The notes under the pieces were generated by a model that saw nothing but the letters and a program-made list of their open reading frames with translations, was not told where the DNA came from and searched no databases. Positions 1-10,091 of a stretch of DNA of 64,000 bases are shown piece after piece. A program made the position numbers and the translations under genes. Position 1 is the first letter of the stretch, and every line of letters begins with the position of its first letter. The stretch is from Georgenia wutianyii. Its GTDB lineage: Bacteria; Actinomycetota; Actinomycetes; Actinomycetales; Actinomycetaceae. The stretch spans positions 1,116,001 through 1,180,000 of the forward strand of contig NZ_CP040899.1 of NCBI RefSeq assembly GCF_006349365.1. Reading direction: 5' to 3'.

Positions 1-125
1 GGACCCTGCGCGCGGCCGGGATCCCGACGACGGTCCGTGACACCCGCGGCAGCGACATCGACGGCGCCTGCGGCCAGCTCGCGGCCGAGACCCTGGCGGC
101 GAACGCTCCACGGGAGGGGCAGTGA
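1..125 (+). CDS. rlmN: 23S rRNA/tRNA adenine-C2 methyltransferase RlmN (C-terminal fragment)
   Basis: Only the last 40 codons are in the window, read from base 3 to the TGA at 123-125. The tail contains the family motif DIDGACGQL. Its cysteine matches the RlmN catalytic cysteine (C355 in E. coli) that carries the methyl intermediate. RlmN is a radical-SAM enzyme that methylates A2503 of 23S rRNA and A37 of some tRNAs. The stop overlaps the GTG of the next gene in a GTGA junction, so the two are probably translationally coupled. The radical-SAM CxxxCxxC motif lies upstream and cannot be checked. Confidence 0.93.
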   Translation, partial: TLRAAGIPTTVRDTRGSDIDGACGQLAAETLAANAPREGQ

Positions 126-676
126 GCACGATGTTCCCCGTCGTCGGGCGGATGAGCACCGGTTACGACCGTGACCAGGTCGAGCAGTTCTTCACCCGCG
201 CGCGCCAGGCCTACGAGACGGGCGCGGTGGGGGACGCGGGGCTGACGGAGGGTGACGTGCGCACTGCCGCGTTCGACCTCGTGCGCGCCGGCTACGCGAC
301 CGGCGCCGTCGACTCGGCCCTGGACCGGCTCGAGGCCGCGATCGTCCAGCGGCGCCGGGACGCGTTCGTCGCCACCCACGGCCAGCAGGCGTGGATGGAC
401 CGCATCGCCGAGCGCGCGACGACCCTCTACCCGCGGCTCGTGCGCCCCGCGGGGGAGCGCTTCGCGGCCCCGGAGAGCGGGCGCGGCTACTCGCGTGACG
501 CCGTCGACCGCCTCATGGACCGGCTCGTGGACTACTTCGACGCGGACGGCGACCTCACGGCCGCCGAGCTGCGCGCCGCGACCTTCCCCTCCGCGGGCCG
601 CGACAAGGCCTACGCCGAGGGAGTGGTCGACGCCTACCTGGACCGCGCCGTCGAGGTCCTCCTGGCCGTCGAATGA
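122..676 (+). CDS. DivIVA-domain repeat protein
   Basis: A 184-aa acidic soluble protein with two imperfect copies of a module. Each begins G-Y-[DS]-R-D-x-V and continues through a helical stretch (about residues 13-76 and 119-182). This is the short DivI1A repeat of actinobacterial DivIVA-like proteins, although the coiled coil of true DivIVA/Wag31 is missing. The GTG start overlaps the rlmN stop by 4 bp, and its own stop forms an ATGA junction with dxr, so it sits inside a tight rlmN-dxr-rip-type run. No enzymatic motif is visible. A role as a small polar or scaffolding protein is inference from the repeat alone. Confidence 0.8.
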   Translation: MSTMFPVVGRMSTGYDRDQVEQFFTRARQAYETGAVGDAGLTEGDVRTAAFDLVRAGYATGAVDSALDRLEAAIVQRRRDAFVATHGQQAWMDRIAERATTLYPRLVRPAGERFAAPESGRGYSRDAVDRLMDRLVDYFDADGDLTAAELRAATFPSAGRDKAYAEGVVDAYLDRAVEVLLAVE

Positions 677-1839
677 CCACCCTCACGCTCCTCGGCTCCA
701 CGGGGTCCATCGGCACCCAGGCCCTGGAGGTCGCCGCCGGCTACGACGTCGTCGCCCTCGCCGCGGGCGGTGGGAACCTGCGCCTGCTCGCCGAGCAGGT
801 GCTCGACCACGACGTCCCCCTCGTCGCCGTCGCGCGCGGGGAGGCGCAGGAGGTGCGCGCCGCGGTCGCGGCCGTCGCCGCCGAGCGCGGCGTCCTCGCC
901 CCTGCCGTCGAGGTGCTCGTCGGCCCGGGCGCCGCGACCGAGCTCGCCGGGGCCGGCAGCGACGTCGTCCTCAACGGCGTCACCGGCTCGGTCGGCCTGG
1001 AGCCCACCCTCGCCGCGCTGCAGGCCGGCTCGCGCCTCGCGCTCGCCAACAAGGAGTCCCTCGTCGTCGGCGGCGCGCTCGTGCGCGCCGCGCGCCGCAG
1101 CCCCGACCAGATCGTCCCGGTCGACTCCGAGCACTCGGCGATGGCCCAGGCGCTGCGCTCGGGCACGCACAGCGAGGTCGCCCGGCTTGTCCTCACCGCC
1201 TCCGGCGGCCCCTTCCGCGGGCGCCGCCGCGAGGAGCTCGCCGGCGTCACCGCCGCGCAGGCGCTGGCCCACCCCACGTGGGACATGGGCCCGGTCGTCA
1301 CCGTGAACTCCGCGACCCTGGTGAACAAGGGGCTCGAGCTCATCGAGGCCCACCTGCTCTTCGACGTGCCCACCGAGGACATCACGGTGGTGGTCCACCC
1401 CCAGTCGGTGGTCCACTCGATGGTGGAGTTCACCGACGGCTCGACGATCGCGCAGGCCTCCCCGCCCGACATGCGCCTGCCCATCGCGCTCGCGCTCTCA
1501 TGGCCCGCCCGCCCGCCGCGCGCCGTCGCGCCGTGCCGCTGGGACGAGGCCACGAGCTGGACCTTCGAGCCGCTCGACGAGGACACCTTCCGGGGTGTGC
1601 GCCTCGCGCGGCAGGCCGCCGCCGCGTCCGCGACCCACCCCGCCGTCCTCAACGCGGCGAACGAGGAGTGCGTCGCCGCGTTCCTCGCCGGCCGCCTGGG
1701 CTTCCTCGAGATCACCGACGTCGTCGAGCAGGTCCTCGCCGAGCACGACGGCGTCCCGGCCGCCGCCCTCGACCTGCGGGCCGTCCACGAGGCCGAGGCC
1801 TGGGCCCGGCGCAGGGCACAGGAGCTGGCCGCGCGATGA
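673..1839 (+). CDS. dxr: 1-deoxy-D-xylulose 5-phosphate reductoisomerase
   Basis: 388 aa, the normal family length. It catalyses the NADPH-dependent rearrangement and reduction of DXP to MEP, the committed step of the non-mevalonate isoprenoid pathway. Visible motifs are the NADPH loop GSTGSIG (residues 8-14), the metal-binding PVDSEHSA, the substrate loop [16 protein letters not shown] and HPQSVVHS. It is joined by 4-bp ATGA overlaps to the DivIVA-repeat gene upstream and the M50 protease downstream. ispG of the same pathway follows two genes later, which supports a shared isoprenoid locus. Confidence 0.97.
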   Translation: MTTLTLLGSTGSIGTQALEVAAGYDVVALAAGGGNLRLLAEQVLDHDVPLVAVARGEAQEVRAAVAAVAAERGVLAPAVEVLVGPGAATELAGAGSDVVLNGVTGSVGLEPTLAALQAGSRLALANKESLVVGGALVRAARRSPDQIVPVDSEHSAMAQALRSGTHSEVARLVLTASGGPFRGRRREELAGVTAAQALAHPTWDMGPVVTVNSATLVNKGLELIEAHLLFDVPTEDITVVVHPQSVVHSMVEFTDGSTIAQASPPDMRLPIALALSWPARPPRAVAPCRWDEATSWTFEPLDEDTFRGVRLARQAAAASATHPAVLNAANEECVAAFLAGRLGFLEITDVVEQVLAEHDGVPAAALDLRAVHEAEAWARRRAQELAAR

Positions 1840-3143
1840 GCTTCCTCGTCGGCGTCCTCGTCCTCGTCGTCGGGCTCGTCGTGTCCATCGCCCTGCACGA
1901 GGTCGGCCACCTCGTGCCCGCCAAGCGGTTCGGGGTCAAGGTCACCGAGTACTTCGTCGGCTTCGGGCCGACGCTGTGGTCCCGCCGCCGCGGGGAGACC
2001 GAGTACGGCGTCAAGGCCGTCCCGCTCGGCGGGTACGTCCGGATGATCGGCATGTACCCGCCCGCCCGGGAGGGCGCGACCGTCCGGCGCCGCCGCGACG
2101 GGCGCCCCACCCTCGTGGAGGAGGCGCGCGAGTTCTCCCTGGCCGAGGTCGGGCCCGGGGACGAGCACCGCACGTTCTCCTCCCTCAGCGTGCCGAAGAA
2201 GCTCGTCGTCATGCTCGGCGGGCCGGTGATGAACCTGCTCATCGCCGCCGTCCTCATCGCCGTGGTCCTCGTCGGCTTCGGCGTGCCGGCCTACACCTCG
2301 ACGCTCGGCAACGTCCAGGAGTGCCTGACCACCGAGGCCGCCGAGTGCACCGACGCCGACCCCGCCGCTCCCGGTGCGCTCGCCGGCCTCGAGCCCGGTG
2401 ACACGGTCGTGTCCTGGGCGGGCCGGCCGGTCGAGACGTGGGACGACGTGCGCGCCGCGATCGCCGACTCCGGCACCGCCCCGGCGCGCGTCGTCGTCGA
2501 GCGGGACGGCACCGAGCGCACGGTCACCGTCACCGCCGCCCTCACCGAGCGGCCCGTCGTCGTCGACGGCGAGGTCCGCACGGGCGCCGACGGCCGGCCG
2601 CTCACCGAGGCGCAGCCCTTCGTCGGCATCGCGCCGACGGCGGCGCTCGTGCGGCAGCCGCTGTCCGCGGTGCCCGGCCGGGTGGCCGAGTCCGTGGGGG
2701 CGACCTTCGGCGTCGTGCTCACCCTGCCCCAGCGCCTCGTCGACATCGCCCAGGCGGCGTTCGGCGACGAGGAGCGCGACGCGAGCGTCGTCGGCCTCGT
2801 CGGCGTCGGGCGCTTCGCCGGGGAGATCGCCTCGCTCGAGGGCGACAGCTACGGGGTGGCCGAGCGCACCGCCGACATGCTGAGCCTGCTCGCCTCGCTC
2901 AACCTCGCCCTGTTCGTCTTCAACCTCCTGCCGCTCCTGCCGCTCGACGGCGGGCACGTCGCCGGCGCCCTCTGGGAGGGGCTGCGCCGGCGGGTGGCGG
3001 CCTGGCGTGGTCGCCCCGACCCCGGCCCGGTCGACGTCGCCCGGCTGCTTCCGCTGACCTACGTCGTCCTCGCCGTCATGGTCGCGATGAGCCTGCTGCT
3101 GGCCTACGCGGACATCGTGCGACCCGTCACGCTCTCCGGCTGA
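1836..3143 (+). CDS. rip1: Site-2 (M50) intramembrane metalloprotease, Rip1/RseP type
   Basis: 435 aa. The zinc site HEVGH is at residues 21-25 in the first membrane helix and the second metal-ligand motif LPLDGGH is in the C-terminal membrane part. A PDZ-like segment follows [14 protein letters not shown] in the middle. Orthologues (M. tuberculosis Rip1, E. coli RseP) cut transmembrane anti-sigma factors or division proteins inside the bilayer. The ATG lies in an ATGA overlap with the dxr stop, which fixes the start; the open frame continues far upstream in antisense of other genes but is not coding there. A hydrophilic loop of about 55 aa with many Arg precedes the PDZ region. The substrate is not apparent from the window. 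Confidence 0.94.
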   Translation: MSFLVGVLVLVVGLVVSIALHEVGHLVPAKRFGVKVTEYFVGFGPTLWSRRRGETEYGVKAVPLGGYVRMIGMYPPAREGATVRRRRDGRPTLVEEAREFSLAEVGPGDEHRTFSSLSVPKKLVVMLGGPVMNLLIAAVLIAVVLVGFGVPAYTSTLGNVQECLTTEAAECTDADPAAPGALAGLEPGDTVVSWAGRPVETWDDVRAAIADSGTAPARVVVERDGTERTVTVTAALTERPVVVDGEVRTGADGRPLTEAQPFVGIAPTAALVRQPLSAVPGRVAESVGATFGVVLTLPQRLVDIAQAAFGDEERDASVVGLVGVGRFAGEIASLEGDSYGVAERTADMLSLLASLNLALFVFNLLPLLPLDGGHVAGALWEGLRRRVAAWRGRPDPGPVDVARLLPLTYVVLAVMVAMSLLLAYADIVRPVTLSG

Positions 3144-3170
3144 GCCGTGCACGGACCCCTGGCCGTGAGG

Positions 3171-3176
3171 GATACT
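3171..3176 (+). promoter_or_regulatory. -10 box for leaderless ispG
   Basis: GATACT ends 6 nt before the GTG at 3183, the distance at which transcription normally starts, so the mRNA should begin at or next to the start codon. No purine-rich ribosome-binding site precedes the GTG. No convincing -35 is seen. Confidence 0.6.
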
Positions 3177-3182
3177 TGCAGG

Positions 3183-4346
3183 GTGAGCACACCGATCTCC
3201 CTGGGAATCCCGACGGTCAAGGAGCAGCCGCCGGTGCTGGCTCCTCGCCGCCCGACCCGCAAGATCCGCGTCGGCAACGTCGAGGTGGGTGGTGACGCTC
3301 CCGTGAGCGTCCAGTCGATGACGACGACCAAGACGCACGACATCAACGCCACGCTCCAGCAGATCGCCGAGCTCACCGCCTCCGGCTGCGACATCGTCCG
3401 CGTCGCCTGCCCCACGGACAAGGACGCCGAGGCGCTGCCGATCATCGCGATGAAGTCGCAGATCCCGGTGATCGCCGACATCCACTTCCAGCCGAAGTAC
3501 GTCTTCGCCGCGATCGAGGCCGGGTGCGGCGCCGTGCGTGTCAACCCGGGCAACATCCGCAAGTTCGACGACAAGGTCAAGGAGATCGCCAAGGCCGCCT
3601 CCGACGCCGGGGTCTCCCTGCGCATCGGCGTCAACGCCGGCTCCCTCGACCCGCGCCTGCTGAAGAAGTACGGCAAGGCCACGGCCGAGGCGCTCGTCGA
3701 GTCCGCCGTGTGGGAGGCCTCCCTCTTCGAGGAGCACGACTTCCACGACTTCAAGATCTCCGTGAAGCACAACGACCCGGTCGTCATGGTGCGCGCCTAC
3801 GAGATGCTCTCCGAGCGCGGCGACTGGCCGCTGCACCTCGGGGTCACCGAGGCCGGCCCCGCGTTCCAGGGCACGATCAAGTCCGCCACCGCGTTCGGCG
3901 CGCTGCTCTCCCAGGGCATCGGCGACACCATTCGCGTCTCGCTGTCCGCGCCGCCCGCCGAGGAGGTCAAGGTCGGGTCGCAGATCCTCGAGGCCCTCAA
4001 CCTGCGGCCCCGCAAGCTCGAGATCGTCTCCTGCCCCTCCTGCGGCCGCGCCCAGGTGGACGTCTACACCCTCGCCGAGGAGGTGACCGCGGGCCTCGAG
4101 GGCCTCACGGTCCCGCTGCGCGTCGCGGTCATGGGCTGCGTCGTCAACGGCCCGGGGGAGGCCCGCGAGGCGGACCTCGGGGTGGCCTCCGGCAACGGCA
4201 AGGGCCAGATCTTCGTCAAGGGCGAGGTCGTCAAGACCGTCCCGGAGGACCAGATCGTCGAGACCCTGATCGCCGAGGCGAACCGGATCGCCGAGGAGAT
4301 GGGCCTGGAGTCCGACAGCGGCACGCCTGTCGTCACGGCCGGCTGA
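3183..4346 (+). CDS. ispG: 4-hydroxy-3-methylbut-2-en-1-yl diphosphate synthase (flavodoxin)
   Basis: 387 aa. It converts MEcPP to HMBPP in the MEP pathway with a 4Fe-4S cluster. The cluster ligands are visible as SCPSCGR and [10 protein letters not shown] near the C-terminus, and the N-terminal TIM-barrel signature [10 protein letters not shown] is intact. A GTG 12 codons upstream (3147) is open, but the GTG at 3183 is preferred. It sits 6 nt after a -10 hexamer and gives the N-terminus usual for actinobacteria. It follows the site-2 protease by 39 nt and has its own apparent promoter. The acetyltransferase gene starts 3 nt after its stop, so the pair is one operon. Confidence 0.97.
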   Translation: MSTPISLGIPTVKEQPPVLAPRRPTRKIRVGNVEVGGDAPVSVQSMTTTKTHDINATLQQIAELTASGCDIVRVACPTDKDAEALPIIAMKSQIPVIADIHFQPKYVFAAIEAGCGAVRVNPGNIRKFDDKVKEIAKAASDAGVSLRIGVNAGSLDPRLLKKYGKATAEALVESAVWEASLFEEHDFHDFKISVKHNDPVVMVRAYEMLSERGDWPLHLGVTEAGPAFQGTIKSATAFGALLSQGIGDTIRVSLSAPPAEEVKVGSQILEALNLRPRKLEIVSCPSCGRAQVDVYTLAEEVTAGLEGLTVPLRVAVMGCVVNGPGEAREADLGVASGNGKGQIFVKGEVVKTVPEDQIVETLIAEANRIAEEMGLESDSGTPVVTAG

Positions 4347-4349
4347 GGG

Positions 4350-5216
4350 ATGCTCGGCCGGTGGCTGCACCCTGCGGGTGCGCGGGTGCGACCGCTGCGT
4401 GAGGAGGACCGCGAGGCGGCCCTGGAGCTGTGCGCCGTCGACCCGGTCGCCAGCGTGCTCGCCGCGGTCCAGGTCGAGCAGCTCGGCCGGCGCCGGCTCT
4501 CCGGGGCCGAGCTCTTCGGCGTGTGGCGCGAGGGCCGGCTGGAGGCCCTGTGCTGGTCCGGCGCCAACCTCGTCCCCGTCGGGGTCGAGGACCCCGAGCT
4601 GCTCGACACCGTCGCCGACCACGTCCGCTCGCGGGGCCGGCGCGCCTCCTCCCTCGTCGGGCCCGCCGAGCAGGTCCTGCCGCTGTGGGAACGGCTCGGC
4701 CCCTCGTGGACACGTGCCCGGGAGGTGCGCGCGGACCAACCGTCGATGGCGATCACCGGCCCTGCCGCCGTCGAGCCCGACCCGCTCGTGCGTCTGAGCT
4801 CGCTCGACGAGCTCGACGTCGTCGTGCCCGCGTGCGTCGCCATGTTCACCGAGGAGGTCGGCTACTCCCCGCTGGCCTCCGGCGGGGCCTACGCCGCGCG
4901 GGTGCGCGAGCTCGTCGCCACCAACCGGTCCTACGTGCGCATCGAGGAGGCGCCGGAGGGGCCACGCGTCGTGTTCAAGGCCGAGGTCGGCGCCTGCGCC
5001 CTCGGCGTCGCCCAGATCCAGGGCGTGTGGGTGCACCCCGAGCACCGCGGGCAGGGGATCGCCGCCCCGGGCATGGCCGCGGTCGTGGAGGACGTGCGGA
5101 TGCGCACGGCCCCGACCGTCTCCCTCTACGTCAACGGCTACAACGCCGCCGCGCTGGCCACCTACCGCCGCGCCGGCTTCGAGCAGGTCGGCACCTACGC
5201 CACCGTCCTGCTCTGA
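4350..5216 (+). CDS. DUF4081-type GNAT acetyltransferase
   Basis: 288 aa. The N-terminal half (about residues 10-125) resembles the DUF4081 domain. The C-terminal half carries a GNAT acetyl-CoA fold, with the pyrophosphate-binding segment HRGQGIA in the usual context after GVWVHPEH. The ATG begins 3 nt after the ispG stop. This arrangement behind ispG recurs in actinobacteria, from general knowledge, but the substrate is not known to me. Acetylation of a small molecule or a protein are both possible. A 10-bp inverted repeat (5247-5256/5281-5290) lies between this gene and proS. Confidence 0.85.
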   Translation: MLGRWLHPAGARVRPLREEDREAALELCAVDPVASVLAAVQVEQLGRRRLSGAELFGVWREGRLEALCWSGANLVPVGVEDPELLDTVADHVRSRGRRASSLVGPAEQVLPLWERLGPSWTRAREVRADQPSMAITGPAAVEPDPLVRLSSLDELDVVVPACVAMFTEEVGYSPLASGGAYAARVRELVATNRSYVRIEEAPEGPRVVFKAEVGACALGVAQIQGVWVHPEHRGQGIAAPGMAAVVEDVRMRTAPTVSLYVNGYNAAALATYRRAGFEQVGTYATVLL

Positions 5217-5246
5217 CCCGCGGCGAGGGACGTACCTCACGCCGCG

Positions 5247-5290
5247 CCGCGCGCCCCCATGCCCGCTCGGGGGACGGTGCGGGCGCGCGG
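5247..5290 (+). terminator. Possible terminator hairpin between the GNAT gene and proS
   Basis: The arms CCGCGCGCCC (5247-5256) and GGGCGCGCGG (5281-5290) are perfect complements. The 24-nt loop has its own C5/G5 pairing. There is no U tract, which is usual for actinobacterial terminators. The 3' arm ends 5 nt before the proS -10 box. Confidence 0.45.
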
Positions 5291-5295
5291 GGCGA

Positions 5296-5301
5296 TACGC
5301 T
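5296..5301 (+). promoter_or_regulatory. -10 box for leaderless proS
   Basis: TACGCT ends 7 nt before the GTG at 5309, the same geometry as ispG, dapA and others here. No ribosome-binding site lies between them, so the mRNA is probably leaderless. This supports GTG 5309 over ATG 5315 or 5321. Confidence 0.55.
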
Positions 5302-5308
5302 GGCCCGC

Positions 5309-7102
5309 GTGCTGATGCGGATGTCGACCCTGTTCCTGCGGACCCTTCGTGAAGACCCGGCGGACGCCGAGCTGCCGAGCCACCGGCTGCTCGTGCGCGC
5401 CGGCTACATCCGGCGGGCCGCGCCGGGCATCTACACCTGGCTGCCGCTGGGGCTGCGGGTGCTCGGCAAGATCGAGGCGGTCGTCCGCGAGGAGATGACC
5501 GCCGCCGGCGCCCAGGAGGTCCACTTCCCGGCGCTGCTGCCGCGCGAGCCCTACGAGGCCACCGGCCGCTGGACCGAGTACGGCCAGGGCCTGTTCCGGC
5601 TCAAGGACCGCCGCGGCAACGACTACCTCCTCGCGCCCACCCACGAGGAGATGTTCACCCTCCTGGTCAAGGACCTGTACTCCTCCTACAAGGACCTGCC
5701 GCTCACGCTCTTCCAGATCCAGACGAAGTACCGCGACGAGGCCCGGCCCCGCGCCGGCCTGCTCCGTGGCCGCGAGTTCATCATGAAGGACGCCTACTCC
5801 TTCGACATCGACGACGCCGGCCTCGAGCGCTCCTACCAGGCCCAGCGCGCCGCCTACGAGCGGATCTTCACCCGCCTGGGCCTGGAGTACGTCATCGTCG
5901 CCGCGACGAGCGGCGCCATGGGCGGCTCCCGCTCCGAGGAGTTCCTCTTCCCGACGCCGTCGGGGGAGGACACCTTCGTCCGCTCGCCGGGCGGCTACGC
6001 GGCCAACGTCGAGGCCGCCCGGGCCGCCGTGCCCGAGCCGGTCGACGCGACCGATCTCCCGCCGGCCGAGGTCCGCGACACCCCGGACTCCACGAGCATC
6101 GACTCCCTCGTCCAGCGTGCCAACGAGCTCTACCCGCGCACCGACCGCCCGTGGACGGCCTCGGACACGCTGAAGAACGTCGTCCTCGCGCTCACCCACC
6201 CCGACGGCACCGAGGAGCTCGTCGTCGTCGGCCTGCCCGGTGACCGGGACGTCGACCTCGCCCGCCTCGAGGGCGCCCTCGAGCCCACCCAGGTCACCGC
6301 CGCGAGCGACGAGCAGATCGCCGCGCGCCCCGAGCTCGTCAAGGGCTACATCGGCCCGGCCGTCGTCGGCCCGAACGCCGGCGGGGAGGGCGAGGAGCGC
6401 ACGTCGCTGCGCTACCTGCTCGACCCGCGCGTCGTGCCCGGCACGAGCTGGATCACCGGCGCCGACGAGGAGGGCAAGCACGTCTTCGGGCTGGTCGCCG
6501 GCCGGGACTTCACCGCCGACGGCACCATCGAGGCCGCCGAGGTCCGCGCCGGGGACCCGGCGCCGGACGGCTCGGGCCCCCTCGAGCTCGCGCGCGGCAT
6601 CGAGATCGGCCACGTCTTCGCCCTCGGCCGCAAGTACGCCGAGGCCCTCGACCTCAAGGTGCTCGACGAGAACGGCAAGGCCGTGACCGTGACGATGGGC
6701 TCCTACGGGATCGGCGTCAGCCGCGCGCTGGCCGCCGTCGCCGAGGCCACCTGCGACGACCTCGGCCTCTCCTGGCCGATGAACGTCGCGCCGTACCACG
6801 TCCACCTCCTCGCCACCGGCAAGGACCCCGAGGTGTTCGCCGAGGCCGAGCGCATCGGGACCGCGCTGTCCGCCCAGGGTGTCGAGGTGCTCCTCGACGA
6901 CCGGCCGAAGATGTCGGCCGGCGTGAAGTTCGCCGACTCCGAGCTGCTCGGCGTCCCGCTCGTCCTCGTCGTCGGCCGCGGTCTCGCTGACGGGAAGGTC
7001 GAGCTGCGGGTGCGCGCCACCGGCGAGCGGCGCGAGCTGCCCGTGGAGCAGGCCGTGGACGTCGTCGCCGACAACGTGCGCGCGGCGCTCGCCCGGACGT
7101 GA
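5309..7102 (+). CDS. proS: Prolyl-tRNA synthetase (bacterial type)
   Basis: 597 aa. It charges tRNA-Pro. The N-terminal class II catalytic core has motif 2 around [19 protein letters not shown]. Next comes an inserted YbaK-like editing domain (about residues 225-390, with [13 protein letters not shown]). Motif 3, GSYGIGVSR, and the anticodon-binding domain follow. The length fits the long bacterial form with a cis-editing domain. The start is chosen at GTG 5309 from the promoter spacing and the family N-terminus with [15 protein letters not shown]. The stop overlaps the next GTG by 4 bp (GTGA). Confidence 0.96.
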   Translation: MLMRMSTLFLRTLREDPADAELPSHRLLVRAGYIRRAAPGIYTWLPLGLRVLGKIEAVVREEMTAAGAQEVHFPALLPREPYEATGRWTEYGQGLFRLKDRRGNDYLLAPTHEEMFTLLVKDLYSSYKDLPLTLFQIQTKYRDEARPRAGLLRGREFIMKDAYSFDIDDAGLERSYQAQRAAYERIFTRLGLEYVIVAATSGAMGGSRSEEFLFPTPSGEDTFVRSPGGYAANVEAARAAVPEPVDATDLPPAEVRDTPDSTSIDSLVQRANELYPRTDRPWTASDTLKNVVLALTHPDGTEELVVVGLPGDRDVDLARLEGALEPTQVTAASDEQIAARPELVKGYIGPAVVGPNAGGEGEERTSLRYLLDPRVVPGTSWITGADEEGKHVFGLVAGRDFTADGTIEAAEVRAGDPAPDGSGPLELARGIEIGHVFALGRKYAEALDLKVLDENGKAVTVTMGSYGIGVSRALAAVAEATCDDLGLSWPMNVAPYHVHLLATGKDPEVFAEAERIGTALSAQGVEVLLDDRPKMSAGVKFADSELLGVPLVLVVGRGLADGKVELRVRATGERRELPVEQAVDVVADNVRAALART

Positions 7103-8019
7103 TCTCGCGCCGTCCCCGCACCGCGCTCGCCGCCGCGCTCGTCGCCGTGACGCTCGCCGGGTGCGGGGTACGGCTGGAGACCCCGCCGCCCGAGGTGCCC
7201 GTCGCCGACGCCGCCGAGACGGCGCGGCAGGAAGCGGCGCTGGCCGCGGCCGAGCTCGCCGTGCTGGCTGCCGCGGCCGCGACGACGGCGCAGGACCCCG
7301 CCGTCGCCGCGGCGCTGACCGCCGTCGCCACCGCCTCCGGTGAGCACGACGCCGCCCTGGGCGGGGTGTGGGAGCCGTGGCCGGGCGCCGGACCCGACGC
7401 CACCGAGCCGCCCGGGCCCAGCCCGACGGTCGCCGAGACGGCGCCCGCGGCGACCCCCGAGGACGTCCTCGGGGACCTCACCGTGGCCGCGGACTCCGCG
7501 CAGGCGGGCGCCCTCGCCCAGACCGGTGAGCTCGGCGAGCTGCTGGCCTCGGTCGCGATCTCCCGCACCTACCTCGCCGCGGACCTCGCCGCCGCGCTCG
7601 GCACCGAGGTCACGACCCTGCCCGCCGCGCCGCTGCCCGTGCCCGAGCCCGGCACCCTCGCCCCCGACACCTCCCGCACGCTGGACGCCGCACGCTACGC
7701 CCTCGTCGTCGCCGCGGCCCGCAGCACCGGCGCCGAGCGCGGCGCCGCGGCGGACCGCGCCGACCACCTCGCCGCCGTCGCCGGCGCCGTCGCCCCCGAG
7801 GACGACCGGCGCGAGGCCGCCTACGACCTCACCGGCGTCGACGCCGAGGACCCGGCCGCCCTCGCCGCCGCCGCCGAGCTCGACGTCGTGCGCGTCTACG
7901 TGATGCTTCTCGCCTCCGCGCAGGAGGGGAGGGCCGAGCTGCTCGCCGCAGCGGTCGACGCCGCAGGTGAGGCACGGTCCTGGGGCGCGGCCCTGCCCGC
8001 CCTGCCAGGACTCTCCTGA
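7099..8019 (+). CDS. Ala-rich lipoprotein with DUF4439 ferritin-like region
   Basis: 306 aa. A signal peptide with the lipobox LAGC (Cys about residue 22) points to a lipid-anchored, extracytoplasmic protein. The mature part is extremely rich in Ala, Glu and Asp and predicted helical. The C-terminal 130 residues, including [15 protein letters not shown] and a later [15 protein letters not shown], match the DUF4439 ferritin-like family often found between proS and rimP in actinobacteria. No metal ligands can be assigned with confidence. It overlaps the proS stop by 4 bp and is probably co-transcribed with it. Function unknown. Confidence 0.78.
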   Translation: MISRRPRTALAAALVAVTLAGCGVRLETPPPEVPVADAAETARQEAALAAAELAVLAAAAATTAQDPAVAAALTAVATASGEHDAALGGVWEPWPGAGPDATEPPGPSPTVAETAPAATPEDVLGDLTVAADSAQAGALAQTGELGELLASVAISRTYLAADLAAALGTEVTTLPAAPLPVPEPGTLAPDTSRTLDAARYALVVAAARSTGAERGAAADRADHLAAVAGAVAPEDDRREAAYDLTGVDAEDPAALAAAAELDVVRVYVMLLASAQEGRAELLAAAVDAAGEARSWGAALPALPGLS

Positions 8020-8044
8020 GCGCGGGACCCCCGCCCGCCCCGGG

Positions 8045-8050
8045 TAAGGT
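8045..8050 (+). promoter_or_regulatory. Candidate -10 box upstream of rimP
   Basis: TAAGGT lies 36 nt before the rimP ATG. A clear GAGGAG ribosome-binding site follows at about 8075, so unlike many genes here rimP would have a leader. No -35 consensus is evident. Confidence 0.35.
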
Positions 8051-8086
8051 GTTGTAGTTCCGCAGCCTGACCCATGAGGAGAGCAC

Positions 8087-8572
8087 ATGACCCGCCCGTC
8101 GGACGTCGCAGCCGAGCTGCGCCGCGTCCTCGACCCGGTCGTCTCCGACGCCGGCCTGTACCTCGAGGACGTCGCCGTGAGCCCGGCCGGACGGCGCAGC
8201 GTCGTGCGCGTCGTCGTCGACCTTCCCGACGGGCCCGGCGGTGTGGACTCCGACTCCCTCACCGACGTCTCGCGCAAGGTGTCCGCCGCACTGGACGAGG
8301 CCGACGTCGTGCGCGGGGCCTACACCCTCGAGGTGTCCACGCCCGGCATCAGCCGGCCGCTGACCACCGCCCGCCACTTCCGTCGCGCCCAGGGCCGCCT
8401 CGTGGTGGCCCGGACCGCCGGGGGAGAGGTGCGCGGCCGGATCGTCGAGGTCGCAGGTGAGGACGTCGTCCTCGACACTGGGAGCCGGCACGTGGTCGCG
8501 CTCGCGGACATCACGTCGGCCACCGTGGAGCCCGAGCTCGGGCGACCCACCACGGACGCCGAAGAGGGCTGA
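8087..8572 (+). CDS. rimP: Ribosome maturation factor RimP
   Basis: 161 aa. It assists 30S subunit maturation. The alpha/beta N-terminal domain (VVRVVVDLPDG) and the SH3-like C-terminal domain are recognisable, with the STPGISRPLTTARHF segment typical of the family. GAGGAG ends 8 nt before the ATG. It is the first gene of the rimP-nusA-ylxR-infB-rbfA cluster, whose order is conserved in most bacteria. nusA begins 10 nt after its stop. Confidence 0.95.
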   Translation: MTRPSDVAAELRRVLDPVVSDAGLYLEDVAVSPAGRRSVVRVVVDLPDGPGGVDSDSLTDVSRKVSAALDEADVVRGAYTLEVSTPGISRPLTTARHFRRAQGRLVVARTAGGEVRGRIVEVAGEDVVLDTGSRHVVALADITSATVEPELGRPTTDAEEG

Positions 8573-8581
8573 GGAGGACAC

Positions 8582-9562
8582 ATGGACATCGACATGACTG
8601 CGCTGCGCCTCATCGAGAGCGAGCGCGAGATCAGCCTCGACGTGCTGGTCGGCGCGATCGAGGAGGCCCTTCTCCTCGCCTACCAGCGCACCCCCGGGGC
8701 CGCCGAGCGCGCCCGCGTGGAGGTCGACCGCAAGTCCGGCCGGGTGGCCGTCATCGCCACCGAGCTCGACGAGGAGGGCAACCCCGTCGGTGAGTACGAC
8801 GACACGCCCAGCGGCTTCGGTCGCATCGCGACCGCCACCGCCCGCAGCGTCATCGTCCAGCGGCTGCGCGACGCGGAGGACGAGCAGGTCATGGGGAGCC
8901 TGCGCGACCGCGCGGGCACCCTCATCGCCGGCGTCGTCCAGCAGGGTCGCGACCCGCGCACCGTGCTCGTCGACATCGGCGAGCTCGAGGCCGTCCTGCC
9001 CGCGCACGAGCAGGTCCCGACCGAGACCTACCGGCACGGCGACCGGCTGCGCGCCTACGTCCTGGACGTCAGCCGCGGCCCCAAGGGCCCCTCGGTCACC
9101 CTCTCGCGCACCCACCCCAACCTCGTGCGCGAGCTCTTCGCGCTCGAGGTCCCCGAGGTGGCCGACGGCACCGTGGAGATCAGGGCGCTCGCCCGCGAGG
9201 CCGGTCATCGCACGAAGATCGCCGTCTCCACGTCCGTGCCCGGGCTCAACGCCAAGGGTGCGTGCATCGGTCCGATGGGCCAGCGCGTGCGCGCCGTCAT
9301 GAGCGAGCTCGGCGGTGAGAAGATCGACATCGTCGACTACAGCGAGGACCCGGCGACGTTCGTCGCCAGCGCGCTGTCCCCGGCGCGGGTCACGAGTGTC
9401 GAGATCGTCGACCTCGAGGAGCGCTCCGCGCGCGTCGTCGTCCCCGACTTCCAGCTCTCCCTCGCCATCGGCAAGGAGGGCCAGAACGCCCGCCTCGCCG
9501 CACGTCTCACCGGGTGGCGGATCGACATCCACGCCGACACGGAGGACGAGCAGGAGGGCTGA
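8582..9562 (+). CDS. nusA: Transcription termination/antitermination factor NusA
   Basis: 326 aa, the compact actinobacterial form without the C-terminal acidic repeats of E. coli. In order it has the N-terminal RNA polymerase-binding domain (1-100), an S1 domain around [24 protein letters not shown]1 ([14 protein letters not shown]) and KH2 ([20 protein letters not shown]). It binds elongating RNA polymerase and nascent RNA and controls pausing and termination. The ATG follows the rimP stop by 10 nt with a GGAGG-type site, so the two genes are coupled. Confidence 0.96.
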   Translation: MDIDMTALRLIESEREISLDVLVGAIEEALLLAYQRTPGAAERARVEVDRKSGRVAVIATELDEEGNPVGEYDDTPSGFGRIATATARSVIVQRLRDAEDEQVMGSLRDRAGTLIAGVVQQGRDPRTVLVDIGELEAVLPAHEQVPTETYRHGDRLRAYVLDVSRGPKGPSVTLSRTHPNLVRELFALEVPEVADGTVEIRALAREAGHRTKIAVSTSVPGLNAKGACIGPMGQRVRAVMSELGGEKIDIVDYSEDPATFVASALSPARVTSVEIVDLEERSARVVVPDFQLSLAIGKEGQNARLAARLTGWRIDIHADTEDEQEG

Positions 9563-9580
9563 GGCGCCCCCTGTGAGCAA

Positions 9581-9627
9581 GCACACCGGACCCCCGGGCG
9601 CACGCTCTTGGTGTGCAGCGCGGGGGT
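9581..9627 (+). other. Overlapping inverted repeats downstream of nusA
   Basis: Two stems interlock: GCACACC (9581-9587) with GGTGTGC (9610-9616), and ACCCCCG (9590-9596) with CGGGGGT (9621-9627). The second arm of the first lies inside the loop of the other, so they are either mutually exclusive or form a pseudoknot. This could be a nusA terminator or an attenuator ahead of ylxR-infB. The -10-like box TAGACT follows at 9635. Confidence 0.4.
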
Positions 9628-9634
9628 TCGGGGG

Positions 9635-9640
9635 TAGACT
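9635..9640 (+). promoter_or_regulatory. -10 box upstream of ylxR-infB
   Basis: TAGACT is a good actinobacterial -10 match, 28 nt before the ylxR ATG. TTGGTG at about 9608 is too far upstream (21 nt) for an ideal -35. It may provide extra transcription of infB downstream of nusA. Confidence 0.45.
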
Positions 9641-9667
9641 GCCGGACGGGCCGGTGCCCTTGATCCC

Positions 9668-10021
9668 ATGATGACGACTCCTACTTCCCCAGCTCCCGCC
9701 GGGGGACAGGTACGTACGTGCGTGGGATGTCGGGCCAAGGCCCGACGGGCCGCTCTCGTGCGGGTCGTCCTCGTTCCCCACGCGCACCGCGCGGTGGTGG
9801 ACGAACGGACGGACGCCCCTGGGCGGGGAGCCTGGTTGCACGCTGACCGGGCCTGTCTTGACCTCGCCGAGCACCGGCGGGCATTTACCCGGGCCCTGCG
9901 ATCCGCAGGACCGGTGGACCTCACCGCAGTAGCGGAGTGGTTCAGCACAGCCGAGCCAGACCTGGCCCGGCACGAGTCATCGACGAAGAAAGCGGGTTGG
10001 AAGCCGATGGGCACCCGATGA
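9668..10021 (+). CDS. ylxR: YlxR/DUF448 family nucleoid- or RNA-binding protein
   Basis: 117 aa. The family motif RTCVGCRAK is at residues 16-24, followed by a basic core with [16 protein letters not shown] and RRAFTRALR. YlxR sits between nusA and infB in most Gram-positive bacteria. Published work describes it as a nucleoid-associated regulator and as an RNA- or RNase P-interacting protein. The C-terminal 25 residues ([12 protein letters not shown]) are a variable basic tail. The ribosome-binding site before the ATG is weak. Confidence 0.92.
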   Translation: MMTTPTSPAPAGGQVRTCVGCRAKARRAALVRVVLVPHAHRAVVDERTDAPGRGAWLHADRACLDLAEHRRAFTRALRSAGPVDLTAVAEWFSTAEPDLARHESSTKKAGWKPMGTR

Positions 10022-10091
10022 GTACCCAGCGATGAGCCCCAAGCAATAACACGGCCCCACCCTGTCCCGGGCGGGCCGAGACAGGAGAAAT

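Noticed and set aside
252..1835. In-frame upstream extension of the site-2 protease
   Set aside because: The region is fully used by the DivIVA-repeat gene and dxr in other frames. The protein begins at the ATGA junction 1836.
741..5240. 1499-codon minus-strand open frame across dxr-rip1-ispG
   Set aside because: Antisense shadow of high-GC genes; the peptide is His/Arg/Gly/Asp biased without any domain.
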